Source of the DNA: Flavobacterium endophyticum
GTDB lineage: Bacteria > Bacteroidota > Bacteroidia > Flavobacteriales > Flavobacteriaceae
DNA: 64,000 nt
Reading direction: 5' to 3'
NCBI RefSeq assembly: GCF_003634455.1
Contig: NZ_RBLC01000001.1
Location: 806,001-870,000, forward strand
The notes beneath the pieces were generated by a model. That model ran no database searches. It had not been told where the DNA came from and saw only the letters and a list, made by a program, of their open reading frames with translations. The stretch's first letter is position 1; every line of letters begins with the position of its first letter. Of this stretch, positions 53,708 to 62,869 are shown one piece after another. Both the position numbers and the translations under genes were made by a program.

Positions 53708-56083
53708 ATGCAGCACACATTACTTCGCCTCTATATAGTATTGTTTTTTTCATTAGCCATATCTATTTCTTATTCACAGGAAACTAGTCCTCAAAAAGAT
53801 TCTATTTCAAAAAAAATTGAAGATTATTTCTTTCTAGAGCGAGAAAATATTCACCTCCACTTTAGCAAAACTACTTTTTTTACAGGAGAAAAAATCTGGC
53901 TTAAAGGCTATGTGTATCATCGAAAAAAAAGCGCTCCTTTTTTTACTACAACAAATGTAAATGCCTCTCTTTATAATGAAAAGGGAGACAAAATCGAAGA
54001 CAAGCTTTTTTATTCCAAAAACGGAAGTTTCATTGGGAATTTCGAACTGGATGACGAGCTGCCGTCTGGAAAATATTATGTGCATGTCTTCACAAACTGG
54101 ATGAAAAATTTCAAAGAAGATGAATCCTCAATCTATAAGATCAATATCATTAATAAAAATGATTCTTCCTATAGTAGAGACATAGCCGATTATTCTCAGG
54201 TAAATATCACCTTTTATCCCGAAGGCAGTAGCATAATAGAAGGTATAAAAAACAATATCGGCATCAAAGTTAGAGACTGTAATGGCAATATTTTATCAAT
54301 CTCTGAAGGTGAATTAGTAAGCCCAACTGGCCAAATTCTACAAAAAATAAGTCTTAATAAATTTGGCTTAGGAAAATTTGAACTGGTACCTGATCTAAAA
54401 ACATACAAAGTGCGATTCGTTATAGACGACAAAAAAGTTGAAGGAATCATTCCTGCAGCAAGTACTAAAGGAATCTCCTTAGATGCCAATAGTTATGCTC
54501 TTAAAGACAAGACCATCATAAAAATCAGGACTAATGCAGCCAGCATTGAAAACTATATCGGAAAACCCGTACTCATGGTCGTGCATCAAGATGACAAATC
54601 GGCTATTTTTGATGTGGACTTCAAGAATAAAAATCTAGAGCAGACTATTGCATTTACGAACGACATCCTTTTTCCTGGCGTCAATACAATCAGAATAATT
54701 GATTCAGAAAACAATCAGATTGCAGAAAGACTGGTGTTCAAATATCCGAAAGAAAATCTTAAGTTAGATTTTGAGAGCATCAAAAAGGAAAAAGATACCG
54801 CAGTAATCAAAAGCAGATTTAATTTTATAAATACAAACATCAGCATTTCTGTACTTCCTCAAGAATCGCTTGCCATTGATGAAGAAAATGATATCTATGG
54901 CGACTTTTTGTTAAACCCTTATTTTAATGAGAAGTCTGCTTATTCTAAATATTATTTTAACGAAATCACGCCAAAAAAAGCTTACGAACTAGACATATTG
55001 CTTCTAACGCAAGAATCAAGCAAATACAAATGGCAGGATATCAAAAATTCGGCACCGAAAACAGAATTTGATTTTGATTTTGGATTGACTCTCAAGGGAA
55101 CGGTAAATCAAACTTTAAGTAATCCTAAAAATTTCAAGGTCAATATGCTTGCGTTGCAATACGGAATTAATGAGTCTACTACTATCAACGAGAAAAACGA
55201 ATTTTATTTCAATAATCTAGTCTTAGAGGAGTCAGCATTCATAAACTTCAATTTGATAGATGAAAAAAACAGGTCAACGGCCTTTAAAGTTTATCCTCAG
55301 TTAGTAAATGGAAGAAGAGCTTTTAACAAAACACTGCAAATCAAAAACAAATTTTGCCCAGTAAAATCAGAATCAGTTGCAATAGAAATGCCAGAATTTG
55401 CTATCGGCTCGATTACGTTAGATGATGTGGAAATAAACAAAACCGTCAAAAAGAAGTTAAAACGAGGCTCCTCGCTTGCAAATAGCCACTTGATCGGATT
55501 CCAATTCACAGAAAAAAACAATCAGATGGATCTCTTGCAATTTATCCAGATACATGGTTTTGAGCTTGTGAACGATGTTATGGCTAGCACTATTCAAATT
55601 CTGTCTAGAACAAGAAACTCCTTTCGTGCGCAAAAACTTTCAGCATTAATATATGTTGATGACGTACAATTATTATCAAATGATATGCTATTAGGACTAA
55701 GAATGTCAGAAATCGATGAAATATATCTTAATCCGCATGCTATTGTTCCTTCAATGAAAGGCAATATGGGTGTGATAAAAATATACAGAAAAAACATCAT
55801 GGATAGCACTGAGCCTTCAAAAAGCAAAGCGGTACCTTATATTGTCAAGCAAGGATTCTCTAAAAATGAAGCTTTTAAAAACATTTCATATACATCCACA
55901 GAAAGTGCGGGATTCCGCAATTTCGGATTAATGGATTGGATTCCGAATACCATTACCAATGAAACGAATAATTTTACATTCAAATTTCCGACATACGGAC
56001 AAAAGAAGGCAAGGCTTCTTATTGAAGGGTTTTCGGCCGATGGAAAATTAATTTCAGAAATCAGGACAATTGATTTAGAATAA
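53708..56083 (+). CDS. large exported MG2/TonB-plug-like protein
   Basis: A 791-residue protein with signal peptide RLYIVLFFSLAISISYSQE. The N-terminal part, with IHLHFSKTTFFTGEKIWLKG and SGKYYVHVFTNWMKN, resembles the MG2 macroglobulin domain. Near residue 650 the run LIYVDDVQLLSNDMLLGLRM, then SEIDEIYLNPHAI and GNMGVIKIYRKN, resembles the plug of a TonB-dependent receptor, but no barrel follows. Proteins of this layout are common in Bacteroidota, and their role is not known to me. It is a single gene after groEL, closed by a bidirectional terminator. Confidence 0.75.
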   Translation: MQHTLLRLYIVLFFSLAISISYSQETSPQKDSISKKIEDYFFLERENIHLHFSKTTFFTGEKIWLKGYVYHRKKSAPFFTTTNVNASLYNEKGDKIEDKLFYSKNGSFIGNFELDDELPSGKYYVHVFTNWMKNFKEDESSIYKINIINKNDSSYSRDIADYSQVNITFYPEGSSIIEGIKNNIGIKVRDCNGNILSISEGELVSPTGQILQKISLNKFGLGKFELVPDLKTYKVRFVIDDKKVEGIIPAASTKGISLDANSYALKDKTIIKIRTNAASIENYIGKPVLMVVHQDDKSAIFDVDFKNKNLEQTIAFTNDILFPGVNTIRIIDSENNQIAERLVFKYPKENLKLDFESIKKEKDTAVIKSRFNFINTNISISVLPQESLAIDEENDIYGDFLLNPYFNEKSAYSKYYFNEITPKKAYELDILLLTQESSKYKWQDIKNSAPKTEFDFDFGLTLKGTVNQTLSNPKNFKVNMLALQYGINESTTINEKNEFYFNNLVLEESAFINFNLIDEKNRSTAFKVYPQLVNGRRAFNKTLQIKNKFCPVKSESVAIEMPEFAIGSITLDDVEINKTVKKKLKRGSSLANSHLIGFQFTEKNNQMDLLQFIQIHGFELVNDVMASTIQILSRTRNSFRAQKLSALIYVDDVQLLSNDMLLGLRMSEIDEIYLNPHAIVPSMKGNMGVIKIYRKNIMDSTEPSKSKAVPYIVKQGFSKNEAFKNISYTSTESAGFRNFGLMDWIPNTITNETNNFTFKFPTYGQKKARLLIEGFSADGKLISEIRTIDLE

Positions 56084-56088
56084 AAAAG

Positions 56089-56116
56089 AAAATCCGGAGC
56101 TTGCGTTCCGGATTTT
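56089..56116. terminator. bidirectional terminator between the exported protein and the porin
   Basis: AAAATCCGGA (56089-56098) and TCCGGATTTT (56107-56116) form a perfect ten-pair stem that can serve both convergent genes. Confidence 0.82.
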
Positions 56117-56140
56117 CAGCTATAAAACCAACCAACTAGG

Positions 56141-57481
56141 TTAAATAGAAACTTGATATTGAGCAATAAATGCTCCTTTATGATCGATCAGATTGCCTGA
56201 AGTAGTGTATATCGGTCGGTTTTGGTAGGACACAGTAAACTTTGAAGTCTGACCATTCAACAGCCAGTTCACTCCAATATCATAAAAACTCATATCCTTA
56301 TTTAGCCTTTCATAATGAGCATGCTGGATAGCAACATACGGCATCAAAGTCGTAGTCCCGATTAAATTATCTTTGAGTTTATAGCCCAATTGAGCATATA
56401 GGACATTTCCAGTTCCATAAGCTGGGAAGCCGTTGCCGCTTCCATTCAAAATACTAGAATCATTGCTTCCGTTCGCTGGATTCATAGGAGCTGCATTTCG
56501 GATATAATTTGGACCAAAATCATAGTGCGTGAAATTTCCGTAGAAACTAATCGCCTCGCCTCTTGAACCTATTGGAGCATCATAAAAAACATCAGCCGCC
56601 AAGTGAAGCATATCGGTGTGGATAGTATCATTTGCAATATTCTTATGCCACATCGCATCTTGTTGGTACACAATTCCAGCTCCAATATTCAGCACCTTCT
56701 TTTTGCCTAGATAACTTCCAGTAGCATAAGGCGTCAGATTAGATTCTTGATCCTTAAACTGGTATTGGAAATAACCATTGTATTGCATCTGTGGCGGTTT
56801 TGGAGAAAAATTTGACCTTTCGCTTATTGCCGCAACATAACTAGAACTTTTCTGTATGGCTAATGGCTGTGCAAACGCAACACGATAGTCCAATTTCCCT
56901 AACTTACCTTTGGCATAAAACGAAAGCTTTCTTACGAATTGATCTGTCACGTCGTTTGTCGATTCCAAAAACAACGGTATATCAATCCCCATAATGGAAC
57001 CTACAGAAGAAGCTGAAAACCGCGACAACCCTGTCCAAGAAGACAATCCAGCTCCTAAAGACAATCTGCCTTTATCGATTTCATATTCTCCTAGCGCATC
57101 GTGGATAAAAAATCCTTGCTTTCTGTCAGAAACATTATTGAAGTTATTCTGTCCGATTTGTCCATAAATAAAAACACGATCCGCTACTTGCCCATACATC
57201 TGGATTCTGAATCTTCGGATGCCGATATCCGTTCCGCTTGATTTTGGAGAATCAAAAATTGTAGTTCCGGGATTGTACTCTTGATTTCTGATCCACACTT
57301 GAGAAAGAAGCGCAAATTTTAAATAATTAGAACCGTCTTCATTCAAATATAATTTTTTGTCATGCCAAAACTCATGTTTTGTTTTTTCTGGTGCTGGCTG
57401 TTGTTCTTGTGCTTTGGCTTCAAGCGATAAAAAGAGAGCGGATAGCCCGCAAAAGGCTACTGCATATTTTAATGCTTTCAT
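56141..57481 (-). CDS. outer-membrane porin, Porin O/P type
   Basis: A 446-residue outer-membrane protein with signal peptide AFCGLSALFLSLEAKAQE. Alternating aromatic and hydrophobic strands, for example YLKFALLSQVWIRNQEY, GIRRFRIQMYGQVADRVFIY and FTVSYQNRPIY, and the late YDIGVNWLLNG fit a 16-stranded porin of the O/P family. Phosphate- or polyphosphate-regulated porins belong here, but the substrate is open. It follows the HMA-protein gene on the reverse strand, with that gene's terminator between. Confidence 0.87.
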   Translation of the reverse strand: MKALKYAVAFCGLSALFLSLEAKAQEQQPAPEKTKHEFWHDKKLYLNEDGSNYLKFALLSQVWIRNQEYNPGTTIFDSPKSSGTDIGIRRFRIQMYGQVADRVFIYGQIGQNNFNNVSDRKQGFFIHDALGEYEIDKGRLSLGAGLSSWTGLSRFSASSVGSIMGIDIPLFLESTNDVTDQFVRKLSFYAKGKLGKLDYRVAFAQPLAIQKSSSYVAAISERSNFSPKPPQMQYNGYFQYQFKDQESNLTPYATGSYLGKKKVLNIGAGIVYQQDAMWHKNIANDTIHTDMLHLAADVFYDAPIGSRGEAISFYGNFTHYDFGPNYIRNAAPMNPANGSNDSSILNGSGNGFPAYGTGNVLYAQLGYKLKDNLIGTTTLMPYVAIQHAHYERLNKDMSFYDIGVNWLLNGQTSKFTVSYQNRPIYTTSGNLIDHKGAFIAQYQVSI

Positions 57482-57532
57482 TCTAATTATTTATTAAACA
57501 GATTGTAATTCATTGTTATGTATTTCTAACAG

Positions 57533-57559
57533 AAAAAATGCCCTAAAATTTAGGGCATT
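57533..57559 (-). terminator. Rho-independent terminator after the HMA protein
   Basis: AATGCCCTAAA and TTTAGGGCATT form a near-perfect inverted repeat (57537-57559), with a run of T on the reverse strand. It ends seven bases before the gene stop region. Confidence 0.8.
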
Positions 57560-57566
57560 CTAACCT

Positions 57567-57908
57567 TTAGTTCCTATCATACGCGCAGCAGGTATGAAGC
57601 TTTTTGTAATCTTCATCTGTTGCTTTTACTTTTTCAGTATCATGCCCAACTTTTGCAATGGCTTTTTGGACTTCTAAATCGGATGTTTTCTCTTCATTTA
57701 AAATCAAATGCAATTGTTTATCATCTGGGCTCCAAGTAGCCGATTTGACACCTGAAACCGAAAAAGCAGCTTTCTCGATTCGTTTTTTACACATCTCACA
57801 ATTGCCTTGTACTTCGACTGTGTGTTTAGCATTTTTGCTCTTTTTTTCTTGTGCCTGGGATGTAAATCCTAATAAGGAAATAAAAAGCACTATCAGTATT
57901 TTTTTCAT
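57567..57908 (-). CDS. heavy-metal-associated (HMA) domain protein, exported
   Basis: A 113-residue protein with signal peptide KILIVLFISLLGFTSQAQE. The body is one HMA domain with the metal-binding CxxC in QGNCEMCKKRIEKAAFSV, then GVKSATWSPDDKQLHL. A second Cys pair is at the C-terminus (LHTCCAYDRN). It probably binds Cu(I), Zn(II) or a similar ion in the periplasm and hands it on. It lies 39 bases after the TonB-dependent receptor in the same direction. Confidence 0.88.
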   Translation of the reverse strand: MKKILIVLFISLLGFTSQAQEKKSKNAKHTVEVQGNCEMCKKRIEKAAFSVSGVKSATWSPDDKQLHLILNEEKTSDLEVQKAIAKVGHDTEKVKATDEDYKKLHTCCAYDRN

Positions 57909-57947
57909 ATTTCTCTATTTTAATATTATTGAAATCGTTTTTTGTGA

Positions 57948-60194
57948 TTATTTTATTTTAAATCGTAATCCTGCATAATACATCTGTCCGAAAACCGGTG
58001 CATAAATTATAGAAGTATCAAAATTGGGTCCAAACGGATTATCGCTTCCCAAAATTGCTTTGTCTTGTCTATAATTTCCGATGTTCTCGCCTCCGACATA
58101 TACTTCAAATGTAGAAGAAAAAGTTCTCGTGATTTGCGCGTTCATTAAAGAAAATGCTGGCGAATAATCAGGAAGCCTATCGGCCGCCGGATTAGAAGCT
58201 GTGTTAGGCAATTGCTGTTTTCCAAGCCAGTTGTAGGTAAAATCAAATTTCCATTGTTTTCCTTTTTCTCCAATGTGAGTCGCATACTCTAAATTAGCAA
58301 AAAAACGATGCTTTGCCTGAAGCGGCCTTTGTTCGCTGCCGCTTAGATAATCAGTTTCGATTTCATAGAACTTATACGCTGTCCTAAGATTGAAATGTGT
58401 CGCCAATTCATAGTTGAAATCAATCTGTAGACTGTTTGCATACGATTTGCCGTCGAGATTATAAAACAAAGCCTGTTGTGGGCTAGTATACAAATCGACA
58501 ACTGCTTGATTTTGGAAGTCGGTTCTGTAAAAATCAAGAGTTACATCGGCAGGCCTGTTGAAAAGCGTAAAACCTTGCATAAAGCTCAGCCCGTAATTCC
58601 AAGCGATTTCTGCATCCAAACCATAGATTTTACCATTTGTATTGAGAATATCGAAAACTCTAGAACTGGCAAAAAGCTGCTGGTTTTCGGCAAAAATATT
58701 AGCCGAACGTTTTCCTCTTCCGACAGAAGCTCTCAAAACAGCTTTTTCCCAAGGATTATATCTAGCGTGAAGTCTTGGTGTGATAAAAGTACCTAATCGA
58801 TTATGATTGTCTACTCTTGCTCCTGCTACCAGACTGAAATTTGTGGTATTGTCATACGTGTATTCAAAAAAGGCTCCGACAGAATTATCAATCCTGTTGA
58901 AATCTCTCGAAATATTCGGAACGCCAACAAACTCATCGTATTTGTCGTAAGTAAAATTCAAACCAGCTGCAAATTTATTCAGCGTATTGTTGATAATCGA
59001 ATTAAAAATCAGGTTGGAATAAAAGCTTTTTTGGTTGATATCATACTGATTCAATCCAAAATATGATTCTTGATCGTGACCGTTAAAAGCTGCCTGAAGG
59101 CCGATACTTTGGTATGGCATATCTGGAAAAACATAACCGAGCTTTGCCGAAACATCATAACGTTCGGTCTTAATTTCTGAACCCCAATAATTGGTAGTCA
59201 GTTTGTCACGGTCTTTATCGAAATCCATCTCGCCAGTCTGTTTGGCATCGTTCATATACCTAAAATTCAAAAAGCTGACCCAGCCTTTTTCCATATCGGT
59301 ATATTGCCAGCGATTCAAGACGTTAATTTGTTTCGCCAGCGGATTGTCCAAGAAACCATCATCGTTCATGTCGTTTTTTGCGACTCTGGCATTTCCATGC
59401 AAAAACAAGCTCGTGCTCCATTTGTCGGAAACTTTTTTATTGAAATGGGTATTTAGCTCAAAACGACTGTCGGTCGAACCATAAGCATTTAAAAAGAACG
59501 GAATATCGTTAACAGGCTTGATGAGCTCAGTATTGATCTGCCCTGAAATGCTTTCGAAACCGTTCACGACAGAACCTGCCCCTTTTGTAATCTGGATGCT
59601 TTCGACCCAAGTTCCAGGCGTGAAAGAAAGTCCATACGCTTGAGAAGCGCCTCTAACTGAAGGGATATTTTCTTCGGTAATCATCAAATAAGGACTGGTC
59701 AAGCCCAGCATCTTGATCTGTTTTGTTCCTGTTAGAGCATCAGAAAAATTCACATCGATAGAAGGATTTGTCTCGAAGCTTTCTGCCAAATTACAGCAAG
59801 CTGCCTTTAGCAATTCCTTACTGGACATGGTCGTGACATTTGCCGTCTTCATATAGGATTTTTGAAGACTTTTTCGTTCTTTGTTAATCGTAACTACCTC
59901 CAAATCATTGTTCTGAGAAAGAGCATGATTGATGAAATTCGAAGAATTTACCGAAATCGTATCTGTCGTAAATCCGACATAGCTGATGACTAATTTTGTA
60001 AATTCAGGCTTATACGAAATGGAAAAGTTTCCATTTTCGTCTGAGGTTGTGCCTATTTGGGTGTCGAGCCATTGTATATTGGCTCCTATAATGGGCTGTT
60101 CTGTAGCAGCTTCGGTTATTTTTCCTTTTAACTCTTGTGAGAAAGAAACTGTGGAAGCCATGAAACACAACAGCAGAATGAATTGCTTTTGCAT
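57948..60194 (-). CDS. TonB-dependent receptor
   Basis: A 748-residue outer-membrane receptor of full length. Signal peptide FILLLCFMASTVSFSQE is followed by a carboxypeptidase-regulatory-like domain (GKITEAATEQPIIGANIQWL), a plug (ELLKAACCNLAESFETNPSI, with a CC pair) and a 22-stranded barrel ending in YYAGLRFKIK. It should import a metal or metal complex using TonB energy. The link to metal is from the neighbours: a HYC_CC_PP protein upstream and an HMA protein downstream, all read the same way. Confidence 0.95.
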   Translation of the reverse strand: MQKQFILLLCFMASTVSFSQELKGKITEAATEQPIIGANIQWLDTQIGTTSDENGNFSISYKPEFTKLVISYVGFTTDTISVNSSNFINHALSQNNDLEVVTINKERKSLQKSYMKTANVTTMSSKELLKAACCNLAESFETNPSIDVNFSDALTGTKQIKMLGLTSPYLMITEENIPSVRGASQAYGLSFTPGTWVESIQITKGAGSVVNGFESISGQINTELIKPVNDIPFFLNAYGSTDSRFELNTHFNKKVSDKWSTSLFLHGNARVAKNDMNDDGFLDNPLAKQINVLNRWQYTDMEKGWVSFLNFRYMNDAKQTGEMDFDKDRDKLTTNYWGSEIKTERYDVSAKLGYVFPDMPYQSIGLQAAFNGHDQESYFGLNQYDINQKSFYSNLIFNSIINNTLNKFAAGLNFTYDKYDEFVGVPNISRDFNRIDNSVGAFFEYTYDNTTNFSLVAGARVDNHNRLGTFITPRLHARYNPWEKAVLRASVGRGKRSANIFAENQQLFASSRVFDILNTNGKIYGLDAEIAWNYGLSFMQGFTLFNRPADVTLDFYRTDFQNQAVVDLYTSPQQALFYNLDGKSYANSLQIDFNYELATHFNLRTAYKFYEIETDYLSGSEQRPLQAKHRFFANLEYATHIGEKGKQWKFDFTYNWLGKQQLPNTASNPAADRLPDYSPAFSLMNAQITRTFSSTFEVYVGGENIGNYRQDKAILGSDNPFGPNFDTSIIYAPVFGQMYYAGLRFKIK

Positions 60195-60258
60195 AAAAAA
60201 GATTTAATAGTGTAAATGAAAATTTGCCATGCAAATGGCTCGGTCATTACCTATCAAA

Positions 60259-60684
60259 TCACGCGTAGAAAATATATTGGGAATACAGCTTGAATAGTGG
60301 CGGCGCATTGGCATCGCAGTAGTATTCAATAGTGTCTTGTTTTGTAGATTGTAACGGATTTTCAAACACTACAGGTTTCCAGTCTTGAACAATAAAAGGA
60401 AGCGCAACATGGAAAGAAAATGTTTTTACGACAACTTCTTCTGATTTTTTCTTAAGGTCTACTTTTTTATCAGAACAGCATTTTTTGCCTTCTTCCGCTT
60501 TTGCAGCACAGCATTTTTTCTGCGCACTTGCTTTTTTAGGAATCGCACAGGCTTCTGAAATTTTATAGTTTGTTGAAATCGAAGACACTTCGCCTCCGCA
60601 GAAATGCACGTTGAAAGCCAATCCCATGTTGGAAACCAACAGGAAAAATGCTAAAATCAAACTGGTGCTCTTTCTTAAATTCAT
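60259..60684 (-). CDS. HYC_CC_PP family protein
   Basis: A 141-residue exported protein. After signal peptide SLILAFFLLVSNMGLAFNV comes the H-x-C motif VHFCGGEVSS, then the Cys-rich KKCCAAKAEEGKKCCSDKK and near the C-terminus the NAPPLFKLY motif. This is the pattern that gives the family its name. Members sit next to TonB-dependent receptors and are thought to bind metals (family knowledge). It leads the reverse-strand set with the receptor, the HMA protein and perhaps the porin, 65 bases before the receptor. Confidence 0.87.
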   Translation of the reverse strand: MNLRKSTSLILAFFLLVSNMGLAFNVHFCGGEVSSISTNYKISEACAIPKKASAQKKCCAAKAEEGKKCCSDKKVDLKKKSEEVVVKTFSFHVALPFIVQDWKPVVFENPLQSTKQDTIEYYCDANAPPLFKLYSQYIFYA

Positions 60685-60737
60685 TGATTATGAAATTATC
60701 TGATGCAAAACTATTAAAATTGCGGACACAAAACTAT

Positions 60738-61193
60738 TTAAGAATTGTTATTTTTTTTCGAAATCTTATCTTGATAATAAAACGCCGGCACGAAGAGTAA
60801 TAAGAAAAGTGGCTGGATTAAAAATCTTCTCACATAAAAAAGCATCAGATTGTTGTCCTCATCAGAAAAATTAAGAATTGAAAAAAAGACAAGTATCAAA
60901 ATTAGGAAAAAGATAAGATATAAGATTCCTGCAAATTTTGTCAGTGTAAAATCTTTAAACAGTACTTGAATAATGGCAAGCGAAATCAGGCTATTTAATG
61001 CATACCTTAAAAAAAGGCTGAAAAACAACTTTAGGGAATCGTACTCTGGAAAAGCCAATTTCATGTAATCGCTTTTGAAATATTCCAAAAATGGATCATA
61101 AAACAACTCTTCAAAGCTTCTAACCAAAGCCAGCAAAAAAACCAACAAGATCGAAAATCCGATTTCTTTTTTATAATTAAGAAGCTCTTGCAT
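60738..61193 (-). CDS. exosortase F system-associated membrane protein
   Basis: A 151-residue inner-membrane protein with four predicted TM segments, such as IGFSILLVFLLALVRSFEEL and FAGILYLIFFLILILVFFSI. The motif FYDPFLEYFKSDYMK after the first TM and YVRRFLIQPLFLLLFVPAFY at the end mark the family always found next to XrtF. The function is unknown. I start at ATG 61193 (MQELLNYKK), which overlaps the xrtF stop region by 17 bases; the frame is open further upstream. Confidence 0.88.
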   Translation of the reverse strand: MQELLNYKKEIGFSILLVFLLALVRSFEELFYDPFLEYFKSDYMKLAFPEYDSLKLFFSLFLRYALNSLISLAIIQVLFKDFTLTKFAGILYLIFFLILILVFFSILNFSDEDNNLMLFYVRRFLIQPLFLLLFVPAFYYQDKISKKNNNS

Positions 61194-61752
61194 GCAATGA
61201 AAATTTTTGGACCCACAAAACCCACAAGCCAAATACGACTCCATAAATGAAGAGCGGAAAAATGACACCGTGTAAAACATGTTCATATTTCGGATAATGA
61301 TACAAAGCAATTGCCAGAAGCGCGATTCTAAGAATATTTAATACGTGAATAATTAAAATTCCTGCCAAGACAAATAAGACAGTATGTTTCCATTTTCCTT
61401 TAAAAGCAATAACAAAAGCCACAAAAAGAATCATGACGCTCATCGCATTACAACCTTCTACGACCCTTGCAATAAATTTTTCATTCAAGAAAAGCTTAAC
61501 AGAAGGTTGCGATGGATGTGGCAGCGTATAAGCATCTTGCCCGAAAAGCAAAAGAGCATCATTGGTCTGAGTTGCTACAAACTTTGTAAAACCGTCTGTT
61601 TCAAAACGTGCGGCATCAAAACTATTTAAGTACAATTGGTAAAAAAAAGTCAGCACTCCATAAGTCACGAAGAACTTCAGCAGGAAAATAAAAAAAGGCC
61701 GATATTGGACGAAGTAGCTTTTCAAAAAAATATTTTTAACAAAACTATACAA
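61177..61752 (-). CDS. xrtF: exosortase family protein XrtF
   Basis: A 191-residue inner-membrane transpeptidase-like protein with about five TM segments. The family's catalytic residues are present: C in VVEGCNAMSVMILF, R in HVLNILRIALLAIAL and H in EHVLHGVIFPLFIYG. Exosortases cut and attach proteins that carry a C-terminal sorting signal. No ATG is in frame: the start is TTG at 61752, or TTG at 61725 (giving KSYFVQYRPFF), which better fits the family length. It overlaps its partner gene. No clear substrate lies in the window. Confidence 0.9.
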   Translation of the reverse strand: MYSFVKNIFLKSYFVQYRPFFIFLLKFFVTYGVLTFFYQLYLNSFDAARFETDGFTKFVATQTNDALLLFGQDAYTLPHPSQPSVKLFLNEKFIARVVEGCNAMSVMILFVAFVIAFKGKWKHTVLFVLAGILIIHVLNILRIALLAIALYHYPKYEHVLHGVIFPLFIYGVVFGLWVLWVQKFSLHARAS

Positions 61753-61773
61753 TTTTAGCTTTACGCAATTAAA

Positions 61774-61781
61774 TACCTTTG
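61774..61781 (+). promoter_or_regulatory. promoter -7 box for the GAF-domain gene
   Basis: TACCTTTG matches TAnnTTTG exactly and lies 18 bases before the ATG at 61800. Confidence 0.6.
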
Positions 61782-61799
61782 TATATAAATAATTAAATT

Positions 61800-62255
61800 A
61801 TGACTTTCGAAGAATTAAAACCTAAGGTTCAAGATATAATTCACCATAAAGACATTTTGAGAGATGACAAACTGATGCAAATTTGCCACCTCTTGAAAGA
61901 TAATATTGACTACTACGACTGGGTTGGGTTTTATTTTAGGAATGGAGAAAAAGAAGAACTGATTTTAGGACCTTATGCTGGAGAACCGACAGACCATACT
62001 GTCATTCCGTTCGGAAAAGGAATCTGCGGACAGGTTGCTGTTTCTAATCAAAATTTCGTCGTTCCAGACGTAAAAGCCCAAGACAACTACATAGCCTGCA
62101 GCTTTACTGTAAAATCTGAAATCGTGATTCCGCTTTTCGTTGAAGGAAAAAACATCGGACAAATAGATATCGATTCTAATGTCCTAGATCCGTTTACAGA
62201 AATGGACGAACGATTTTTGGAATTTGTAAATGCAGAAATAGCTAAATTATTTTAG
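61800..62255 (+). CDS. GAF-domain protein, free methionine-R-sulfoxide reductase-like
   Basis: A 151-residue soluble protein made of one GAF domain. FRMsr enzymes such as E. coli YebR have conserved segments that are visible here: WVGFYFRNGEKEELILGPYA, GKGICGQVAVSNQNFVVPDV and NYIACSFTVKSEIVIPLFVE. The cysteines of ICGQ and IACS match two of the catalytic ones. It should reduce free methionine-(R)-sulfoxide with thioredoxin. It is divergent from xrtF. Confidence 0.82.
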   Translation: MTFEELKPKVQDIIHHKDILRDDKLMQICHLLKDNIDYYDWVGFYFRNGEKEELILGPYAGEPTDHTVIPFGKGICGQVAVSNQNFVVPDVKAQDNYIACSFTVKSEIVIPLFVEGKNIGQIDIDSNVLDPFTEMDERFLEFVNAEIAKLF

Positions 62256-62385
62256 TTATCTAAAAATCCCTGAAAGCAAAGGCTTGAAAGATTCTATTGA
62301 CTAAGCCATTAGTCTAGAATTGTATAGAAGATTTTATTTTTTTTAATCTTTCAATCTGAAAATTATTTTTTCTAAAAATAAATAT

Positions 62386-62393
62386 TACCTTTG
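62386..62393 (+). promoter_or_regulatory. promoter -7 box of rpsO
   Basis: TACCTTTG, followed by CAC, matches TAnnTTTG exactly, 54 bases before the rpsO ATG. Confidence 0.65.
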
Positions 62394-62447
62394 CACACGA
62401 ATAAGAAAAACTTATTCATACATAATAATCATTTAAATAATATTAGC

Positions 62448-62717
62448 ATGTACTTAACTAATGAAGTTAAAGCAGAAATCTTCGCTAAACACGGAGGAAA
62501 AGCTGAAAATACAGGTTCAGCAGAAGGTCAAATCGCGTTGTTCACATTCAGAATCAGCCACTTGACAGAGCATTTGAAAAAAAATCGTCACGATTACAAT
62601 ACAGAGCGTTCGCTTGTCCTACTAGTAGGTAAAAGAAGAAGCTTGCTTGATTATCTTAAAAAGAAAGATATCAACAGATATCGTGAGATTATCAAAGAAT
62701 TGAATATTAGAAAATAA
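62448..62717 (+). CDS. rpsO: 30S ribosomal protein S15
   Basis: An 89-residue ribosomal protein of normal length. The family motifs GSAEGQIALFTFRISHLTEH, DYNTERSLVLLVGKRRSLLD and YLKKKDINRYREIIKELNIR are present. I start at ATG 62448 (MYLTNEVK); the frame opens earlier at 62391, but that lies in the promoter/leader. It is followed by a terminator and then pnp, the usual order in bacteria, where S15 and polynucleotide phosphorylase are often linked. Confidence 0.98.
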   Translation: MYLTNEVKAEIFAKHGGKAENTGSAEGQIALFTFRISHLTEHLKKNRHDYNTERSLVLLVGKRRSLLDYLKKKDINRYREIIKELNIRK

Positions 62718-62726
62718 TTTCAATAG

Positions 62727-62760
62727 AAAAGAGGTGCTCACGCGCCTCTTTTTGTTTTTA
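62727..62760 (+). terminator. Rho-independent terminator after rpsO
   Basis: AGAGGTGC (62730-62737) and GCGCCTCT (62742-62749) pair with one wobble around a four-base loop, followed by a T-rich tail. Confidence 0.82.
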
Positions 62761-62869
62761 CACATATTGCAAGAAAAGTTTGGTTTTTCATTGGGTTTTA
62801 GACAACTACACACAACAACAACTACAACACAACTAAAACCCATTGTTTAATCAATTAGAGAATTAATTT

